Below, in pieces: positions 1 through 12,700 of a stretch of 64,000 nt of DNA (position 1 is its first letter; each line of letters opens with the position of its first letter). The position numbers were made by a program, and so were the translations under genes. The DNA comes from Caenorhabditis remanei (Eukaryota > Nematoda > Chromadorea > Rhabditida > Rhabditidae): NCBI RefSeq assembly GCF_010183535.1, contig NC_071329.1, positions 3,100,001 through 3,164,000 on the forward strand, written 5' to 3'. The notes under the pieces were generated by a model. It searched no databases. It was not told the DNA's origin and worked only from the letters and a program-made list of their open reading frames with translations.

Positions 1-767
1 AATTATTTACAGTCAAAGTACCTTAAAACTGAAGAGAATGTACAAATATGTAGGGTGTGTTCTGTATTATTGGTTTTCTTGGAACTTTGGAACGTTTTTC
101 CTTGAAAATTTAACAGAAAACTCAAACATAGTAAAGCTTTTACTAGGGTTCGTGATGAGTATGCAAACGCGCTCTATCGAACAAGCTTTGAGAAAATTCC
201 AACTACGTAAATTAGATTAATCGAAAACTGACGACGTGAGGATTCAGAATCTGTATTGTGATTTTGCCTAGGACCAATTTCTGCGGAGTTACAAGACAAT
301 TTCTAAGTGAAGCGTTTGGTGGGAAAATTCTTCGAGCTTCAAGTTTTTACCGCATTGTTATAATAAAAATTTGAGTTTTTTGTATAGTTGGAAAGCTGAA
401 GACGTGGGGATTCAGAATCTGTACCTAGACTTTATCTAGAACCGATTTCAAATTGACCAAATTCATATATTTAAAACCAGATTTCGAATCTTCAGGTTTT
501 CACTGCAATATTTTCAATCAATGTACCTTAAAACTGTTGCGAACCGATCGAAAATCGAAAAAAATTAATTGTCAAAATGTAGGGAATTAATTGCGTAATT
601 ATGAAATTAATAAAGTGTACGTTGTGCTGCTACACTTTTACTATGATTGGTAAGGAGTAGGTAAACGCGCTCCACCGAACAAAATGATTTTTCAGGTCTC
701 AGGGGAAAAAATGTTGACAGTCTTTTCTTCAAAATTTCGAAAAAAAAACCCGTATCCTTTTTCCAGA
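1..767. other. Upstream region of plc-3, no gene seen
   Basis: No open frame here looks coding. Two copies of a dispersed repeat are visible (about 225-290 and 385-460), each with the core GACGTGAGGATTCAGAATCT or a close variant, the same family that fills 51850-57200. A motif of the GTAAACGCGCTCCACCGAAC family occurs near 660. The stretch may be the plc-3 promoter and 5' flank, or an intron if plc-3 has further 5' exons to the left; the sequence alone does not decide. Confidence 0.5.
759..767 (+). promoter_or_regulatory. Probable spliced-leader acceptor of plc-3
   Basis: A pyrimidine-rich TTTTTCCAG ends at 766, one base before the ATG at 768. In Caenorhabditis such acceptors directly before a start codon usually receive a trans-spliced leader. 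It could also be an ordinary cis acceptor for an upstream exon outside the window. Confidence 0.55.
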
Positions 768-3700
768 ATGCAACACAACTCAGTGGGTCCCTCCTCGTCG
801 TCGTCCCGTAAGACTACCGTAACCAGTACAACAACCGTCACGGGCGGTTCCGTCCACCACGGTTCCGTCCATCTTCATCACCGATCCTCGAACAATGGAT
901 TCACGACGTCACGTACTCCACTGAATCGTCATATGGAAATGGATATGGGAAAAATGTTCTCCGCAATGGAGAAGGGACACAAAGTGTGCAAGATTGCCGT
1001 GCTCAAGAAATGGGACCCGGCGTATAAAATGTTGACGTTGGAACGGAATTCGCGACAGATATTACTGACAAAGTTGGAGGTGTCGGCGGTTAGGTAAGTG
1101 CGCTCTATTGAGAAATGGGACAAAAAACTATGTGGCCGAACTTTCTCCAAAACTCGGCCACTACTCCTTTTTCTGTCACTTTTAGAGGGGAATCGCTTAA
1201 AAATGGTCATCATGAGAGACGCAGACAGTCAGACACTCTAGCTTCTCTGCGGCTCTCCTCCTCTACCCAGAAAAACCTATCTGGCGCGCCTTCGACGCGT
1301 TTTTATTTTGGAAAACCTATTGTTATAGTCGAAAATGAAGCTTTGCGAAGTAGTTGATGTCTGTCTTTCTGTCTGTCCGGATGTCCGAAAGTTTGAAAAA
1401 CGCGTCAAAGGCGCGCCAGATAGGTTTTTCTGGGGAGAGACGCAGAGAAGCTAGAGTACCTATCTGCCTGCGTCTCTCATGTTGACAATTTTTCGGCGAT
1501 TTCCTTGAAAAAGCTCAAAGAAAAAAAGAGTGACCGAGTTTTGGAGAAAGTTAGGCCACCAGTTTGAAAAAGCTCGGCCACCCGCTTTTATGTCATTTTG
1601 ATCATTTTTTTTAGTGATTTTTCACAAAAACCACTGTAAAAACGTTTTTTGTATTCGCGTTTTGGAGAATTAGACTATAAAAGTGGATGGCCGAGTTTTC
1701 ATAAAAGTTCGGCCACCAAATCGAAAAAGTTCGGTCATCCGTTTTCACCAAATTTAAGCGACTTTTCTTCGAAACGTTCTAAAAACTTTTTGGTGGCCGA
1801 GTTTTTGGAAGTTAGGCCAACCGGGTTTTTTGTCATTTTTGACAATTTTAGAGCGATTTTTTATTATAACAGCGATAAATTGTCTAGTGGTCGAGTTTTG
1901 GAGAATTTAGGCCACCGGATTTCAGTCATTTTGACAATTTTTTATCGTTTTTTGTCAAAATCGCTTTTAAAAAAAATTAACGAAGCCGAGTTTTTACAAC
2001 ACGATGGCCTAACTTCCCAAAATCTCGGCCACCAAAATTTTTATAGTGGATTTTTATGAAAAATCACTCAAAACTGGTCATAAATACAAATGGAGGTCGA
2101 GTTTTTTGTCACTTTTGGAAAGAAATCGCTTAAAAATTGTAAAAATAAAAAAAAACTGAGTGACCTAACTTTCCAAAATCTAGGTCAGCGATAAATTGTC
2201 TGATGGCCGAGTTTTCGGAAAGTTAGGCCACATAGAGTCTCATCAATCATAACTGCCTAATAGAGCGCGTTTCCACCCCAACTTTGATCTACATTTTTCC
2301 ATTTTCAGAAACAAACCCACCATCCTCGACATTCGACAAATCCGTGAGGTTCAAACCCTTCAATACAAGCTAAACACGATAAAAGTCGACGACAAATGGA
2401 AAAAAGACCGCGAAATCTCGACGTTCGAGCCAAAAGCCATCTTGGTGATTTCCTACGGAATGGCCTTTGCCTTATCGAATTGGATTTTGTTGTGTAAGAA
2501 AAAAATTTCAAACTTTTTTTTAATTTTTGAAAAAAAAAACGTCTTTGACAGTGCCTCTTGTCCTCAGGTTGTAGCCAAAATGTTGAAATCAATAATTTTC
2601 TTGTAGATCAAAACTAGATCTTCATTTTTGTAGTTGACCATTTTTTTGTACGGGCGGTCCCTGGGGAGATACAGCGCCGAATCAGCAGTCCACAAGAAGT
2701 GTGTGCGACTCATCGAGAGGGTTAGCGACTTCAGAGCGCTATAACTCGCTAGCGATCGGTTGTACAAAAAAATCGTCAACTACAAAAATGGAGCTCTAAT
2801 TTTGATCTACAAAAACAAAAAAAATGGTTTATTTGGACACTACCTGAAGTCAGGAGGTACTTTCAAAGCTGGACTTTTTTTTTCAAAAAAAAAATTGTTT
2901 TTTGAAAAATGTAAAACTTTGACAGTGCCTCCTGTCCTTTGGCTGTGTTTAAATAAGCCAATTTTATATTTTTTTGTAGATCAAAACTAGACCTCCATTT
3001 TTGTATTTGACAACTTTTTTGTGCGGGCGGTCCCTGAGGAGATACAGTGCGCCGAACCAGCAGACCACACAAGAGGTCGAGAGGGTAAGCGACTTCAGAG
3101 CGTTATAACTCGCTAGCGACCAATTGTACAAAAAAAAAATGTCAACTACAAAAATGGAGCTCTAGGTTTGATCTACATTTTCATGTAAAAATTTTCAATG
3201 TGGATCTTAAATTCTTGCTTTTTTCAAAGTTTCAAAAAAATTTTCTCAACATTTTTCAATTCCAAATTTCCAGTCGAAACCGAAGACGCGTGTAAACTAT
3301 GGTCGAACGGACTACACAATCTGATGATGGATACCAGAGATCGAGACTCCTCCCCCCATCCGCTAAGAATTGAGAGATTCCTGCATAAACACTTTTTGAG
3401 TTTGATGTCACCCGCTAATGATGCGTAAGTTTTTAAAAAATCAATTTTTTTTATATTTTTAAGGACATCCGGACAGACAGACTCAGCCTTGAGAACCAAC
3501 CCTTAAGACCTTAGCTAAAAAAGAGGCTGGCGCGCCTTGGACGCGTGGTCGGAAATTTTGAAAAATGGTGGCCTAACTTCCCAAAACTCGGCCACCAGAC
3601 AACTTTGAAAAATCACTTTAAAAAAATGATCAAAATGGTATAAAAGCCGGTGGCCGAGCTTTTTCAAACTGGTGGCCTAACTTTCTCCAAAACTCGGTCA

Positions 3701-6700
3701 CTCTTTCTTTTTCGCCCTTTTTCAAGGAAATCGCCGAAAAATTGTCAGCATGAGAGACGCAGGCAGACAGACACTCTAACTGCTCTGCGTCTCTCCCCAG
3801 AACAACCCGGGTCTGGCGCGCCTTTGACGCGATTTTTTTTTCGAAAATTTGGACATTCGGACAAACAGATAGACAGACATCACCTACACCATGTGAAAAC
3901 TTCTTTAATTGCATAGTGAGAAGAAAAATTACTGTCTGGCGCGCCTTGGACGCGTTTTTCATTTGAAAAACATCAAATTTCAGTCGAAATTGAATCTTTT
4001 CCTGATGTCTGTCTATCTATTTGTCCGGATGTCCAAACGTTTAAAAAAAGCGTCCAAGGCGCGCCAGACTAGGTTTTTCTGGGTGAGAGACGCAGAGAAG
4101 TTAGAGTGTCTAACTGTCTGCGTCTCTCATGTTGACAATTTTTCGGCGATTTCCTTGAAAAAGCTCGGCCACCGGCTTTTATATCATTTTGATTATTTTT
4201 TTAGTGATTTTTCACAAAAACCACTGTAAAAACGGTTTTGGTGGCCGATTTTTTGGGAAATTAGGGTATAAAATTTAGTGGCCGAGGTTTTATCTGGGGA
4301 GAGACGCAGAGAAGTTAGAGTGTCTTTCTGTCTGCGTCTGTCATGCTCGATTTCGATTTTGAGGAAGTTTAAATGTGACGTGGCCTAAGTTTCCACCATA
4401 AAAAAACTCTTCCACCTTTTCCAGCGTCGCTCGAAAACACATGAAGCCCTTTGTCCAAACGTCGCTCCAATTCAAAGTGCAATCCGATCAACTTCAACAA
4501 GTTACCGAGGATCAAATGGACTTTGATCAGTTCAGCTATGCCAGTCGACAGCTTATTCACGTGCCCGAGCTATTCTCGTCCCGATTCGCAGACCTCGCCG
4601 AGAAGCACGACCGTAAGGGTCTCGTCGTGAGCTTCCAGAATTTTTTGCGCTTTTTGGATGGCAAACAGTTTGACGATATGGCGTCGAATCGGACACGCGC
4701 TCTTGAGTTTTTGAATCGATATTTTCACGAGGATCAGGCGTATTATGGAGCGAGCCAGGAGCCGTCGATGACTGTTTTAGAGTTTTGCGATTTCCTTTTT
4801 TCCCGCGAAAATTCGTTGTGGGACCCGACGAACGAGAAGGTCACACATGATATGAGCCGCCCGTTGTCACATTATTGGATTGCAAGCTCTCATAATACGT
4901 GAGGACATCCGGACACCTGGAGGCACAAGACACACAAATTTTCATTTTCAGATACCTTACGGGAGACCAGTTGCGTTCCGAGTCCTCCTTGGATTGCTAT
5001 GCTCAAGCACTGCTGATGGGTTGCAGGTGTATTGAGTGTGAGTTTTTCTTGAAAACCCATTAAAAAGCCAATTTTTACGGAAATTGCGGTAGAGCGCGTT
5101 TCCATTATCCCGTTTTTTAGCACTTTGACCTAAACGCGCCAACGTCACCCCAGTCGAAATCCTACGCGCCAGATGATAGTGCAACAGAGCGCGTTTACAA
5201 TATCCCTAGATTTTTTGGCCAGTCTTTTTTACGAAAACGCGCCTCTTGTCCATCGCTATCGCAAATCTGTAAAACGCGTCAAAGTCACCCCAGCGCAATT
5301 TCTAAAATACCGTATTTATCAAAGTGCAATAGAGCACATTGACATAAAGTTTTAGGCGACTGAAAAAACGCGTTAACGGCGCGCCAGCCAACTCAATTTT
5401 CTTAAAACCCTATAGTTTTGCGTTTTTTTGCAAATAAAGCGCGCCAACGTCGCCCCCGATACTAAGAGTCGACTGGCTCAATAAAACGCGTCAACGTCGC
5501 GCCAGGAATTCACCTTAATTTTGGAACCGCGCTCATCGTAGTGTAGTAGAACGCACTTCCGAGCTTTGCCCCAACAAAACGCGTCAACGGCGCGCCAGCC
5601 AATCCAAAAACCAGTTTTAAACCGTCATTTTCTTGGTTTCAGTAGACTGCTGGGATGGTCAAAAAAAGCCGGGAAGCGCCGAGTTCATCGACATCGTCAT
5701 CTACCACGGCTACACAATGACGTCGAAAATTTTGCTCCGTGACGTCCTCCACGTCATCAAACACTACGCCTTCGTCACTTCAGAATACCCGGTGATCCTC
5801 TCAATCGAGGATAACTGCTCAGTACCCGCGCAACGTCTTCTGGCTCAAGAGTTGAAGGACATTCTCGGAGAGTACTTGTTGACGCAGCCAGCGAATCGCG
5901 AGGAGAAGATGTTGCCGTCGCCGGCGGCGTTGAAGAAGAAAATTATTGTGAAACATAAGAAGTTGCCGGTGGAGAGCGAAGATTTGGCGGCAGTGGTGAA
6001 GACTGATGAGTGTGAGTTTTGGGGTGACAGACCGCACTAGTGCCCTGTTGTTCCCCTCCCTCCAGTCGCAGACATTCACAAAATCGTTTGTATCTCGGCA
6101 GATTTTGATGTTAGGAAAAATCTGAAAACAGATTCAAAATCTTCATAACTTCAGCTTTCCAACAGTATACAATTTGAGCTATGAAATATTGGCGCTCCTT
6201 GTCTAGACACCCGCCTAAGCACCCACTACCAGCCAACCGCGCGCCTTGTTGTTCCCCTCCCTCTAATCGCGGACATTTACAAAATCGTTCGCATCTCGGC
6301 TCATCTCAACTTTTTCGAAATTTTGAAAACAGTTTCAGAATCCTCACGACTTCAACTTTCCAACCGTGTATAACACTCTTTACAAAATTTTAACGCTTTC
6401 TATGTAAGCGCCCCGAGACCAGTCAACAGTGCCTCTGATCACGGACATTGACAAAATTGCTCGTATATCGGTTCATTTCAACTTTTTTGAAATTTTGAAA
6501 ACAGTTTCAGAATCCTCCTGAATTCAGCTTTCCAACCGTATATAACACTCTTAACGAAATTTTAACGCTTTGCATGTAAGCGCCCCGAGACCAGTCAACA
6601 GTGCGTCTGATCACGGACATTCACAAAGTCGCTTGTATCTCGGTTCATTTCAACTTTTTTGAAATTTTGAAAACAGATTCAGAATCCTCGTGACTTCAGC

Positions 6701-9700
6701 TTTCCAACAGTATACAAATCTAGCGATGTAATATTGACTCTCCCCCGTTTAGGCACTCGTCTAAGCACCCTGGACAAAGCAACCGCGCGCTCCGTTGTTC
6801 CCCTCTTTCTGATCGCGGACATTGCCAAAATCGTCTGTATCTCCGCTCATTTTGATGCTATGAAAAATCTGAAAACAGATTCAAAATCTTCATGACTTCA
6901 GCTTTCCAACCGTGTATAACACTCTTTACGAAATCTTAACACTTTCCATGTAAGCGCCCCGAGACCAGTCAACAGTGCGCTCCGTTGTTCCCCTCCCTCT
7001 GATCGCGGACATTCACAAAATTGCTTGTATCTCGGTTCATTTCAACTTTTTCGAAAATTTGAAAACAGATTCAGAATCCTCATAGCTTCAGCTTTCCAAA
7101 ATTATACAACACTTCTCCATTTTCAGTCCAAGACACCGAAATAATCGCCCGTGAATGCGTCAAAAAAGGAATTCTCTCAATCCGCAACAACAACAGCCAC
7201 GAATGGACGTCCCACGTGTTCATCCTGTTCCCCGACCGTCTCTGCTACCTAATCGAGACCGCCGACCCCGACAACTCAAGTGACGACACCGTATCGGTAT
7301 CGGGTGACGAGGAGCGAGAAGAGGAGACGCCGTCTGGATTCGGTGTGAAGCCTGAAGAGATGCACGTGACCGAGGAGTGGTTTCACGGACGGTGTGAACG
7401 AGATGAGGCGAAGAAGAGGATTCTGGAGCATAAGGATGAGGGGAACGGGCTGTTTATGATCAGAGACTCGAATTTGTTCATTGGAGACTTCTCCTTGTCG
7501 ATTTTACATGATGGCAAGGTGCATCATGTCAGGATTCGGTCGAAGATTATTGACAGTGAGTCTAAAAATATATTCACTGCGTATCGGCTCAACTCAGTAC
7601 ATAACTAGTGGATACGTAGGACGAATGCCTGATATTAGTCAAACAGGCCAAACTATGCTTGCTGCGCAGCGACTCAAGCTATAGTTGGTAGATACAGAGG
7701 ATAAGTCATTGCGTAGCAACTCTATGCATAGCTACAAGATATGGAGCAAATTGAAGCTTGGAAACCCTTAAAAAGCCAATTTTTCCGTAGCGTGCGGTAG
7801 ATCGCGTTATCATTATCCCGTTTTTTAGCACTTTGACCTAAACGCGCCAACGTCACCCCAGCCGAAATCCTACGAGCCAGATGATAGTGCAACAGAGCGC
7901 GTTTACAATATCCCTAGATGTTTTGGCAAGACTTTTTGACAAAAACGCGGCAACGACACGCCTCTTGTCCATCGCTATCGCAAATCTGTAAAACGCGTCA
8001 AAGCCACCCCAGCCCAATTTCTAAATTACCGTATTTATCAAAGTGCAATAGAGCGCATTGACCCAAGGTTTTAGGCGACTGAAAAACGGCGCGCCAGCCA
8101 ACTCAATTTTCTTAAAACCCTATAGTTTGCAGATACTCATTTTGCTTAATTATGCGTTTTTTTTTGCAAATAAAGCGCGCCAAAGTCGCCCCAGATACTA
8201 ATAGTAAGTGTCGACTGACTCAATAAAACGCGTCTACGTCGCGCCAGGAATTCACCTTAATTTTGGAACCGCGCTCATCGTAGTGCAGCAGAGCGCGTTT
8301 CAGATCTTTTGTCCCAACAAAACGCGTCAGCGGCGCGCCAGCCAACTCAATTTTCTTAAAACCCTATAGTTCGCAGATACTCATTTTGCTAAAATTATTA
8401 TATTTTCGCCTAAAATTTTTGCAAAACGCGTCACGGTCGCCCCAGACAGTATTACCAAGTTCAAAAAATTAAATGTTTTAAATTATTTTCAGAAGAAAAA
8501 AAGTACTACTTCATGGACAACAAAGTGTGTGACACGTTATACGAGCTGGTCTCCTACTACACCCGTCACTATCTAACCACCGCCAACTTCAAAATGGTCC
8601 TGACGAAGGCGTGCCCCCAACCACAACCGCATCTCAATCAACCGTGGTTCTCGGCCACCGCCGACAAGGAGAAGGCCGAGGAGCTGTTGAGTTTGGTGCC
8701 GGAAGACGGCGCCTTCCTGATACGAACCTCATCTACGGACCCGTCGGTCTACGTGCTCTCGTTGAAGGTCGACGGCGAGTTCTGGCATTATCGGCTGAAA
8801 CGAGACGGGCGGATATTTGTGGTGAATCAGAAGGTGTTCGAGAATCTCAATCAGATTGTCGAGTTCTATGCGAATCGAGAATTCGTCAGAGGCATCAGCC
8901 TTCGGTTTCCTGTTAACGAGAAAGATATATCTCACTTGACGGCGGAGCTTGCCGAGGCGAGAACTCCCGGTTGCTATATGGACCTTAAAGATTTGGATAA
9001 GGAGGTCCAAGCCCGGGCGTTACGACCGTATCGAGGAACTGCTGATGACGAGTTATCGTTCCCGGCCAACGTGATAATTACAGTACTCAGGAAGGAGGAG
9101 GGGCTGTGGAGAGGGCGGTATGGATCACTGACCGGATGGTTCCCATCGGCTCATGTGCAGGAGATATTGCCGGAGAAGGCGAACACGTCGGGTGAGTCAA
9201 AAAGTTGATGGGCGATTATTTGGGTGTCTTGGTACTGAAAATGGAGAAGTGTTGTATATTTTTGGAAGGCTGAAGTCACAAGGATTCTAATTCCGTTTTC
9301 AAACTGTTGAAAAAGTTGAAATGAACGGAGATACGAGCGATTTTGTGAATGTCCGAGATCAGAGGGATGCTCTCGGGTTCGAGGGGAACGTCAAAGATTT
9401 ATATGAAGTGTTATATACGGTTGGAAAGCTGAAATCACGAGGATCTCGAATCTGTTTTCAGATTTTTGAAAAAGTTGAAATGAGCGGAGATACGAGCGAT
9501 TTTGTCAATGTCCGCGATCAGAGGGAGGGGAACAACCGGGCGCGCCGCTAACGCCCTCCCTCTCATCGCGGACATTGACAAAATCGTTTGTATCTCGGTT
9601 AGTTTTTATGCTAGGGTAGATTTGAAGAGAGATTCGGAATCCTCGACACCTCATCTATCTAAAAACATATATTTTGTGTTTAAAAGTTTGACCTGTAACC

Positions 9701-12700
9701 TATTTGAACTGATACCGGACCGGGAATGCATTTAGGCTCATAACACGGTTCCTACTGGAAATTTGAGAAAATATTCTGAATCCTTAGAATTTATGCTTTA
9801 ACGTCAATTAACTTAATATCAAATTAGTTATAAGGACTGTTGTCAGACTAGCTGGAAAGGTACCGAGGCATTGTATACTGACCTTTTAGGTAGCTATACT
9901 AAAACCTTGTGTATCTCGGTTCATTTAAGTTTTTTTGAAAATTTGAAAATAGATTCTGAATCCTCGTGACTTTAGCTTTCCAACCATGTACAACACTCCT
10001 TATGAACCTTTAATGCTTTCCATGTAAGCGCCCGCAATCACACTCGCCCCGTTGTTCCCCTCCTTCTGATCGCCGACATTCACAAAATCGTTCGTATCTC
10101 GGCTCATTTTAAAGCTATAACAAATTTAAAAACAGCGTCACAACCCCAATTTCCTCCACTTTAATCTTACCTACATATTTCAACAAACCTTTTTTTCCAG
10201 AAACCAGCAACTACAACACAATCGAGTTGGCTGGAACTCTTATCGAGCGCATTCACGATTTGGACAGACCGCACGTGATTCGGATTTCACAGTCGAATCA
10301 GCATTGGATGAATAAGCAGTATTTCGTGTTGGCAGCGAGTTGTGAGTTTTCCTTTTTGGGATTCTAGGCCACGAGGGGGTTTTTAGGCCACCAACTCAGA
10401 TCCCTTTTAGCAGGGGGTGACAAAATACTGTGTAGCTCGGTTAGTTTTAATGATGGAGGAATTTTGAAAGCAGATTTGGAATTCTCATGACTTCAGCTAT
10501 CTAGATACATATATTTCTGAGTTAGAGATTCTAGGCCACGAGGGGGTTTCTAGGCCACCAACTCAGCGAGCCGCTGACGCACTCCCTCTGATCGCTGACA
10601 ATGACAAAATGCAGTGTAGCTCTGTCAATTTTGATGCTAGAGGAATTTTGAAAGCAGATTCAGAATCCTCGACACCTCAGCTATCTAGATACATAGATTT
10701 CTGAGTTTGGGATTCTAGGCCACGAGTAGGGTTTCTAGGCCACCAACTCAGCGAGCCGCTGACGCACTCCCTCTGATCGCTGACAATGACAAAATGCAGT
10801 GTAGCTCTGTCAGTTTTGATGCTAGAGGAATTTTGAAAGCAGATTCGGAATCCTCGACACCTCAGCTATCTAGATACATATATTTGGGATTCTAGGCCAC
10901 CTCAAAATTTCTCTCTTTCAGCCTCCGAAGAAGTCGAGGGATGGCAAAACAACCTTTACGAGCTTACCCGATCTGTGAACACCAAAATGAGCATACTGCG
11001 CACAAAGGAAAAGGAAAAACGAATAGCCGCGGAGCTCTCGAACCTCGTCGTCTACTGTCAAGCCGTCCCCTTCGACCCCGCCCACATCCAAAACGACGCT
11101 TTCTACGAAATGTGCTCATTTGTAGAAGGAAAACTGGATAAGCTCGTCGAGAAGGGTCTCCTCCCCTTCAACTCGAGAAAACTCTCCCGAGTATACCCCA
11201 ACGGATCCAGGATAACATCCACCAACTATAGCCCGGTGCCGATGTGGAATGCGGGGTGTCATATGGTAGCGTTGAACTATCAAACCGGCGACAAACCGAT
11301 GCAACTGAACCAAGGAAAGTTTCTGGCGAATGGGAGGTGTGGGTACCTGCTGAAACCGGATTATATGCTCACTGATGATTTCGATCCGATGAACTCCGAC
11401 AAGTTCACAACGGCCTATCCAATACGGTTGAATGTTCAAGTGATTGGCGGGAGACATTTGTCGAGGAGGGATAAGAATAAGGGAATATGCTCGCCGTTTG
11501 TTGAAATTGAGATTATCGGGATGCCGTGTGATACGAAAGTTTTTCAAACGAAGACTATTGGTGAGTTGGTTAAAGGGGGGGGGAGGGTGGATATCTGGAC
11601 ACACAGATGGACAGACAGAAAGCAGAACTGGATGGAAGTGAAAATTCCTTATCCGGAAGTCGGAATTCCATACAAATCTGACAGATAGACATACAATTGT
11701 GCAAAACAGACAGAGTTATGTACACCTGCTTCGCTCTGCAATTAAGAAATTCACAAAAGCAGACATCTGGACACACAGGCAGACAGAAAGACCGGAGTAT
11801 TGGTAGCAAGGGGGGTGGGGTGAATAAGGTACTTTAGATATGGAACTGGGGCGACGTTAGCGCGTTTTTTTTTCAAATTTTAGTGCTAGCTGCGGGGATA
11901 GAGGGATGTGAACCGGTGAACTACAGATTTTGAGACAATTGAGTTGGCTGGTGCGCCGTTGACGCGTTTTAAGAATCTATCGGAATATGAGAAACCAAGG
12001 GTGTTCAAGCTTATTGTGAGCCAGTCGACACTGAGTGATCTGGCGCGACGTTGGCGCGAAGACATGTTTTGCAAAAAACCACATAATTTAGCAAAATGAA
12101 TACCTGCGAACTACGGTGTTATGAAATTTTAGTTGTCTGGCGCGCCTTCGGCGCGTTTTTCTTCTTGGAAAAACGCAGCAACACGCTGTACTACACTATG
12201 ACGAGAGCTGGGGCGCCGTTGACGCGTTTTTGGTTGCCCAAAACTCTGCGTATCCGCTCTATGATAAATACGGTACTTTAGAAATTTGTCTGGAGTGACG
12301 TTGACGCGTTTTTTTAAGATTAGTGCTACGAGTGGTCTGTCTGTGTGTCTAGATGTCCGGATGTCTACCGGGCGCTTATAAACATCACAACGGACATCCG
12401 GACACACAGACAGACAACCATCTGGCGTACCTCCGACGCGTTTTTTTCTCAATTTCCAGCGTCCAATGGTCTAAACCCGATCTGGAACCAAACATTCACC
12501 TTCGAAATCCAATGTCCCGAAGTGGCACTCATCAGATTCCACGTGGAGGACGGTGACTTCGTCGGACCGAAGACCGACCCGTTCATCGGACAAGCCGTCT
12601 TCCCTGTCGACTCGATTCGTTGCGGATTCCGCTCGGTTCCGCTCAAAAATCAATATAGTGAGGAGTTGGAACTGTCGTCACTGCTCGTCGATGTGCAAAT

